From assembly GCA_964355495.1 (NCBI GenBank), contig CAYHES010000045.1, forward strand, positions 1 through 16,172: a DNA stretch of 16,172 bases, written 5' to 3'. The stretch comes from UBA6901 sp964355495 (GTDB taxonomy: Bacteria; Pseudomonadota; Gammaproteobacteria; Acidiferrobacterales; UBA6901). This document shows, in pieces, positions 12,408 through 16,172 of the stretch. The stretch's first letter is position 1, and each line of letters begins with the position of its first letter. The translations under genes were made by a program, and so were the position numbers. The notes below the pieces were generated by a model. That model made no database searches. It saw nothing but the letters and a program-made list of their open reading frames with translations, and was not told where the DNA came from.

Positions 12408-13409
12408 TTATCGCACGGCGTCGCGCAACCCCGGTGAATACAACATGTGCCCGGCGTCGTCGATGATAATGGCGTCAACACCCTTGAGCGATTCGATCAG
12501 GCGCATGCCCTCTTTCGGGCCTTTCACGAACACACTTTTGGTCAGGCCTTCGGTCGTGATTCCATCCGGACCGATGATGGTGACGCTGCGCACACCGGTC
12601 GCGGACTTGCCGGTCCTGGGGTTGATGATGTGGTGGTAGCGCACGCCGTCTTCTTCAAAGAAGCGCTCATAGTCGCCGGAGGTCGAGATCGCGACATCCG
12701 CGAGCGGCAGTACCGCCGCCACGTCGCCGCGCCGGCGTGGGTCGCGAATCCCTATGTTCCAGGGACGGCCGCGCCGGTCGCCGAGCAGGCGGCTGTCGCC
12801 ACCGGCCGTGACAATGGCGTTGGTGATGCCGCGACCCTTGAGAATGGCGATGCAATTGTCGACCGCATAACCCTTGGCGATGCCGCCAAGGTCTATGCGC
12901 ACACCGGGACGGACAAAGTGAATCGTGCGCCCCTTGGGGTCGAGCTGCAGATGGCGGTAGTTGATGCCGGGCAACGCCTTGGCGATCTGTGCATCGGTCG
13001 GTTTGACGTGCTCGCGATAATCGTACAGATAACCGACGCTCGAGAAAGTGATGTCAAACGCGCCGCCGGACAGTTTCGAGAACTCGATGGAACGCGCGAT
13101 CAGGTCGTACATCTCCTGGCTGACCATGACCGGCTTCTGTGCCGCTTCACGGTTAATGCGCGACAGCTCGCTGTCCGGTTTATACGGGCTCATGCTCGCG
13201 TCGATGCGGCGCATTTCGTCCATGACCGCGCTCAGGGCGGCGCGCGCCGTCGTGGCATCGTCGTGCCACAGCTCGACCCGCGCCAATGTGCCCATGATCG
13301 CCTCTTCGCGCGAGTGCCACTCGGCTAACGTGGGCAGCGCCGTCATCAACGAAACCAGGCCGAGGACGACAGAGAATATAATTTTCAGGAAACGCATGGT
13401 CTTGGTCAT
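12408..13409 (-). CDS. apbE: ApbE, FAD:protein FMN transferase
   Basis: This enzyme attaches FMN from FAD to a threonine of target proteins (Rnf, Nqr or FMN-binding domain proteins) in the periplasm, using Mg2+. The protein has 333 residues. An N-terminal hydrophobic segment at about 7-29 ending in LPTLAEW is a signal peptide or anchor with no lipobox cysteine. Visible family motifs, numbered from the ATG, are IMGTLARVELW near 38-48, GGAFDITFSSV near 115, DLGGIAKGYAVD at 173-184, AGGDSRLLG near 202, and STSGDYERFF with HHIINPRTGKS at 259-269. The usual TAD metal motif is TTEGLTKSVFV here. A GTG one codon upstream is an alternative start; no clear Shine-Dalgarno is seen. Its target is not in the window. 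Confidence 0.94.
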   Translation of the reverse strand: MTKTMRFLKIIFSVVLGLVSLMTALPTLAEWHSREEAIMGTLARVELWHDDATTARAALSAVMDEMRRIDASMSPYKPDSELSRINREAAQKPVMVSQEMYDLIARSIEFSKLSGGAFDITFSSVGYLYDYREHVKPTDAQIAKALPGINYRHLQLDPKGRTIHFVRPGVRIDLGGIAKGYAVDNCIAILKGRGITNAIVTAGGDSRLLGDRRGRPWNIGIRDPRRRGDVAAVLPLADVAISTSGDYERFFEEDGVRYHHIINPRTGKSATGVRSVTIIGPDGITTEGLTKSVFVKGPKEGMRLIESLKGVDAIIIDDAGHMLYSPGLRDAVR

Positions 13410-13464
13410 CACAAAGATAACGAGGCTCTTCCGCAGAATTTGTTTGCAGGTCAGACCGCCGTCA

Positions 13465-13493
13465 AGCCCCTCTCTCCCTCCGGGAGAGGGGCT
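13465..13493. repeat. GC-rich hairpin (AGCCCCTCTC type)
   Basis: Perfect 10-bp arms, AGCCCCTCTC and GAGAGGGGCT, enclose 9 bases. It lies between the parE-like stop and apbE. Similar CCCTCTCCC-type hairpins are common dispersed intergenic repeats in proteobacteria. It may also end transcription of the toxin-antitoxin operon, but there is no T-run. Confidence 0.5.
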
Positions 13494-13583
13494 GGGCTCA
13501 CGGTAACGCGGGATACCCGCCTCACACCAAGCCCGGCATGGACGGAATTCGCACGCCGTGAAGGCAGTCAGGTCGGCACGTCG

Positions 13584-13880
13584 CTAAAGCTGCGTCAGAT
13601 CGTCAGGCAGGAGCTGGCGATAGTGCATCACGGTGATGACGTCGATGCGATCGCGCTGGATGCGATAGAGGATGCGATACGGACGCTCCAGGATCTCGCG
13701 CATGTCTTCGCGTTGATACTCCGACACTTCGCGTCCGCTGTGAGGGAACTCGCCGATCTGCATGGAGCGTCGCACCAGGCGCTCGATCACGGAGGGCGCA
13801 ACGAGTGGCGCGTCTTTGGCGATGTGGTCGTGGATGAGCTTCAGGCGTTGCTTGGCGCGATCGGTCCAGTGGACCTTCAT
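13584..13880 (-). CDS. RelE/ParE-family toxin
   Basis: This 98-residue type II toxin has the ParE pattern. The N-terminal strand and helix (VHWTDRAKQRLKLIHDHIA) are followed by a second helix (APSVIERLVRRSM), then FPHSGREVSEY near 45-55. The paired strands DMREILERPYRILYRI and DRIDVITVMHYRQLL complete the fold. ParE members inhibit gyrase whereas RelE members cut mRNA; the sequence is closer to ParE but the target cannot be read from it. It overlaps the upstream antitoxin gene by 4 bp (ATGA at 13877-13880). The frame is intact and of normal length. Confidence 0.9.
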   Translation of the reverse strand: MKVHWTDRAKQRLKLIHDHIAKDAPLVAPSVIERLVRRSMQIGEFPHSGREVSEYQREDMREILERPYRILYRIQRDRIDVITVMHYRQLLPDDLTQL

Positions 13881-14077
13881 GCGTTGAAGCCGAACTCTTT
13901 CAGCACATCTTCGGCAGGCGTCGTGCGGTTGGCGTCACTGTCGGCGAGCCCAAGTTCGATCTCGCGGCGTACGACCATTTCGTAGACCACGTCGCGCCAG
14001 GTGGCGTTGTCGGGAAGCTGGTCGATCAGCTGGTGGGCTTGCTGTTTGATGTTGGCGTTGGGCATGGGCTGTCTCAT
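13877..14077 (-). CDS. antitoxin of the ParE-like toxin
   Basis: This 66-residue partner matches in style the small antitoxins that pair with RelE/ParE toxins: IKQQAHQLIDQLPDNATWRDVVYEMVVRREIELGLAD, then a tail with TTPAEDVLKEFG. The helical N-terminal half is expected to dimerise or bind DNA and the tail to wrap the toxin. The gene lies directly before the toxin and overlaps it. A second ATG four codons in (14065) has GAGA about 9 nt upstream and may be the true start. A 15-bp inverted repeat lies just upstream. Confidence 0.82.
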   Translation of the reverse strand: MRQPMPNANIKQQAHQLIDQLPDNATWRDVVYEMVVRREIELGLADSDANRTTPAEDVLKEFGFNA

Positions 14078-14085
14078 CGCGTGAT

Positions 14086-14100
14086 AACTTTTGTTAAGTT
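14086..14100. promoter_or_regulatory. inverted repeat upstream of the antitoxin gene
   Basis: AACTT and AAGTT flank TTGTT, 9-21 bp before the two possible antitoxin starts. Its position suits autoregulation by the toxin-antitoxin complex, but the arms are short. Confidence 0.3.
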
Positions 14101-14156
14101 TACTCGGCCGATGTCGTTTTGTCTTGCCCGCGGCCGTTTCTCTGTGCCAGCCGGAT

Positions 14157-14308
14157 TATCCTAAAAACGGCTTTAGCCGCAGATGAACGCAGATGAATCA
14201 TGCCATGGAGGCACCGAGGTCATTCACCCTTTTGGTGGGCTGGCGAATACAGGCAGCGCATTGAATATCCGCGTTCATCTGCGGCTGACTGTTTTTTCCA
14301 GGATTATA
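14157..14308. repeat. inverted pair of 45-bp dispersed repeats, MITE-like
   Basis: The left arm (about 14157-14199) and right arm (about 14262-14308, opposite orientation) share AGCCGCAGATGAACGC exactly (14175-14190 and 14271-14286). They also share a looser outer part, ATTATCCTAAAAACGGCTTT against ATAATCCTGGAAAAAACAGT. The 60-70 bp between holds no gene. A third copy lies at 16035-16080. It occupies most of the gap between gltX and the toxin-antitoxin pair. Confidence 0.65.
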
Positions 14309-14364
14309 CGTTACCCACAGCGCCGTGATCTTGAGGCGACAAAACAAAACGAAGGGCACGGGAA

Positions 14365-15777
14365 TCAGGCGGAGTGCGCCCGGCGGATGTGTGCGAGCGC
14401 GCGATCAAGGCGTTTGAGGGTTTGCTCGCGTCCGAGCAGCGCCAGCGTCTGGTCGATCGGCGGCGATACCGCGCGCCCGGCCACTGCCACGCGCAGCGGC
14501 TGGGCGATTTTGCCGAGCTTGAGGCCGCGCGCCTCGGCCAGGCCGTTGACCGCCGTGTGGAGCGCCTCGGCGTTCCACTCCGGCAGGCCGGCGAGCCGCT
14601 CGCGCAGTTCGGTGAGCGGTTCCAGGGTCTCCGGCTTGAGGTGCGCCGCCGCATCCTTCGGCTCGTAGGCTTCGACAGTCTTATAGAAGAACGCGCTCGC
14701 TGCCGCCATCTCGGCGAGGGTCTTGGCGCGCTCACGCTGTGCCTTCACCACCTCGATCAGGTCTGGCCCTTTGGACGGGTCGATGTCGAGCTTGCCGAGA
14801 TGATGGCTCAAATGATGCGCCACATGCTTGGGATCGGCAGTCTTAATATAGTGCTGGTTGAGCCACAGCAGTTTCTCGGGATTGAACGCGGCCGCGGAAC
14901 TGTGCACGTTCGTGACCTCGAACAGCCGGATCATCTCCTCCATGGAGAAAATCTCCTGGTCGCCATGCGACCAGCCGAGCCGCGCCAGATAGTTGAGCAG
15001 CGCCTCGGGCAGAAAGCCCTCGTCGCGATACTGCATGACACTCACCGCGCCGTGGCGTTTGGACAGGCGCGCACCATCTGCACCGAAGATCATCGGCACG
15101 TGCGCGTACACCGGCGGCGTGTGGCCGAGCGCCTTGAGCATGTTCATCTGGCGCGGGGTGTTGTTCAGGTGGTCGTCGCCGCGGATCACGTGGGTGATCC
15201 GCATGTCCATGTCGTCCACCACCACGGTGAAGTTGTAGGTCGGCGTGCCGTCGGAGCGCGCGATAATGAGATCGTCGAGCTCGCTGCTCTGAAACACCAC
15301 CTTGCCGCGGATCAGGTCTTCGACCACCACCGCGCCCTCCAGCGGATTCTTGAAGCGCACCACCGGCGGAATATCCTTAGGAGGATTGGCAACGCCGTGC
15401 CGGCACTTGCCGTCGTAGCGCGGCTTTTCCTTGCGCGCCATTTGTTCGGTGCGCAAGGTTTCGAGACGCTCCTTCGAGCAGTAGCAGTGGTAGGCCGTGC
15501 CTTCTTTCAGCATGCGGTCGATGACTTCCTTATAACGCGGGAAGCGATGCGTCTGGAAAAACGGACCCTCGTCGTATTCGAGCCCGAGCCAGGTCATACC
15601 TTGCAGGATGGCATCCACCGACTCGGCGGTGGAGCGTTCGAGGTCGGTGTCCTCGATGCGCAATATAAAGGTGCCGCCGTGCTTGCGTGCATACAGCCAG
15701 GAGAACAGCGCGGTGCGCGCCCCGCCGATGTGCAGGTAACCGGTGGGGCTTGGGGCGAAACGGGTGCGAATGGTCAT
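14365..15777 (-). CDS. gltX: glutamyl-tRNA synthetase
   Basis: This 470-residue class I synthetase charges tRNA-Glu in the cytosol. The HIGH-type motif is SPTGYLHIGGA at 10-20 and the KMSKS-type motif RLSKRHGA at 237-244. The zinc ligands Cys98, Cys100, Cys125 and His127 (HCYCSK and KCRH) fall at the same numbers as in E. coli GluRS. The C-terminal anticodon-binding domain is helical and complete. The frame extends upstream to 15840, but the ATG at 15777 gives the family start (MTIRTRFAPSPTG). The tRNA-Glu gene lies 2.5 kb downstream in the same window. Which of the two gammaproteobacterial GluRS types it belongs to (discriminating or not) cannot be judged here. Confidence 0.97.
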   Translation of the reverse strand: MTIRTRFAPSPTGYLHIGGARTALFSWLYARKHGGTFILRIEDTDLERSTAESVDAILQGMTWLGLEYDEGPFFQTHRFPRYKEVIDRMLKEGTAYHCYCSKERLETLRTEQMARKEKPRYDGKCRHGVANPPKDIPPVVRFKNPLEGAVVVEDLIRGKVVFQSSELDDLIIARSDGTPTYNFTVVVDDMDMRITHVIRGDDHLNNTPRQMNMLKALGHTPPVYAHVPMIFGADGARLSKRHGAVSVMQYRDEGFLPEALLNYLARLGWSHGDQEIFSMEEMIRLFEVTNVHSSAAAFNPEKLLWLNQHYIKTADPKHVAHHLSHHLGKLDIDPSKGPDLIEVVKAQRERAKTLAEMAAASAFFYKTVEAYEPKDAAAHLKPETLEPLTELRERLAGLPEWNAEALHTAVNGLAEARGLKLGKIAQPLRVAVAGRAVSPPIDQTLALLGREQTLKRLDRALAHIRRAHSA

Positions 15778-16034
15778 GGGGGCCGGGTGCCGTGCCGAAA
15801 GGCCGCTATGGTAATGAATAACCACGCCGAAAGCAGCCATCGGCTGAAACCTGTGGCCGCCGTTTCCGCCACGACCCGCGGGTGCGGGGATACAGGAATT
15901 TTATAGCCCTCAAGATTATTACCCGAGCTATCGCGCCAGAGGCGTCGCTTCTACAATGACCGGGCTGGAAGTGTGTGGTGCAGGGACTCGGCGCGTTCTC
16001 ACCACGGGTGAGAACGCTACGTTATGTATCTACG
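15778..16034. other. upstream region of gltX
   Basis: No gene is seen. On the minus strand TATAAA at 15900-15905 could be a -10 for gltX with a leader of about 115 nt, but no -35 lies at the right distance. A perfect 11-bp hairpin at 15993-16017 is listed separately. Confidence 0.4.
15993..16017. repeat. perfect 11-bp hairpin with 3-nt loop
   Basis: GCGTTCTCACC (15993-16003) and GGTGAGAACGC (16007-16017) surround ACG. There is no T-run in either direction, so it is not a standard terminator. Protein binding or a tiny repeat are possible. Confidence 0.55.
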
Positions 16035-16080
16035 TTATCCTGAAAACGGCGTTTAGCCGCAGATGAACACAGATTAATGC
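16035..16080 (+). repeat. third copy of the 45-bp dispersed repeat
   Basis: TTATCCTGAAAACGGCGTTT is followed by AGCCGCAGATGAACACAGAT and a few further matching bases. It matches the arms of the 14157-14308 element closely and is a single copy in the same orientation as the left arm. Confidence 0.65.
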
Positions 16081-16091
16081 AAGTTAACTGA

Positions 16092-16110
16092 CCCCCGGCA
16101 AAGCCGGGGG
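16092..16110 (-). terminator. strong GC hairpin at the right edge
   Basis: CCCCCGGC and GCCGGGGG enclose AAA. On the minus strand it begins 1 bp after the possible stop codon at 16112-16114. The T-run is poor in both directions, so it may be an attenuated terminator or 3'-end stabiliser. Confidence 0.5.
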
Positions 16111-16111
16111 C

Positions 16112-16172
16112 TTATTCGGTGAGCGCCTCGGCAACCGCTCCCGGCGTTGCTCTACCTCCTGCATCCATGCAG
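16112..16172 (-). CDS. possible C-terminal end of an unidentified gene
   Basis: The minus-strand frame ending in TAA at 16112-16114 reads GGRATPGAVAEALTE at its end and continues off the window. A second minus frame is also open here, so the choice rests only on the stop being placed right before the 16092-16110 hairpin. The product cannot be identified from 19 residues. Confidence 0.25.
   Translation of the reverse strand, partial: CMDAGGRATPGAVAEALTE

Noticed and set aside
14374..15906. 510-codon plus-strand ORF
   Set aside because: It is the exact antisense of gltX, has arginine- and histidine-rich filler composition and no domain; it is a by-product of GC-rich codon use.
1..16172. CRISPR arrays, rRNA genes, complete insertion sequences
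   Set aside because: No regularly spaced repeats, no rRNA core sequence and no transposase were recognised on either strand.

Overview
This 16.2 kb window is GC-rich DNA of a gammaproteobacterial type. The indicators are PilU, a YoaA-type DinG helicase close to tsaB (the two are adjacent in Escherichia coli), an rfbBACD rhamnose operon, ApbE, and a GluRS whose four zinc ligands match the E. coli numbering. The protein style resembles Acidiferrobacterales/Chromatiales-like lineages, but that placement is inference. All housekeeping genes run on the minus strand.

Reading from right to left, the minus-strand direction of transcription: a possible gene end lies at the right edge, then gltX, an inverted-repeat element, a ParE-like toxin with its antitoxin, and apbE. 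Next come two tRNA genes (Ala-GGC then Glu-TTC) behind a clear sigma70 promoter. An accessory island of about 3.3 kb follows. Beyond it are rfbB-rfbA-rfbC-rfbD (dTDP-L-rhamnose synthesis, every junction overlapping or within 2 bp), yoaA (Fe-S helicase), a secreted protein of unknown function, a two-helix membrane protein coupled to tsaB (t6A tRNA modification), and the 5' half of pilU (type IV pilus retraction), cut off at the left edge.

The accessory island (about 8.5-11.85 kb) lies directly against the 3' end of tRNA-Glu. It holds a serine recombinase that has lost its central domain but kept its frame, a hicAB toxin-antitoxin pair, a 33-codon fossil of the C-terminal part of a second, diverged serine recombinase, and a lone nucleotidyltransferase-fold gene of the GSU2403 type (plus strand). 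That gene has its own sigma70 promoter overlapped by an 11-bp inverted repeat, which looks like a repressor operator. The layout suggests repeated integration at tRNA-Glu followed by decay, leaving hicAB and the nucleotidyltransferase as intact cargo.

The nucleotidyltransferase with its operator is the best candidate for something undescribed. Smaller items worth attention are a nested RNA-like hairpin between yoaA and the secreted-protein gene, a family of 45-bp repeats (two of them forming an inverted pair), a 44-codon ORF overlapping the pilU start, and the membrane protein coupled to tsaB. No CRISPR array, rRNA gene or complete insertion sequence was seen.
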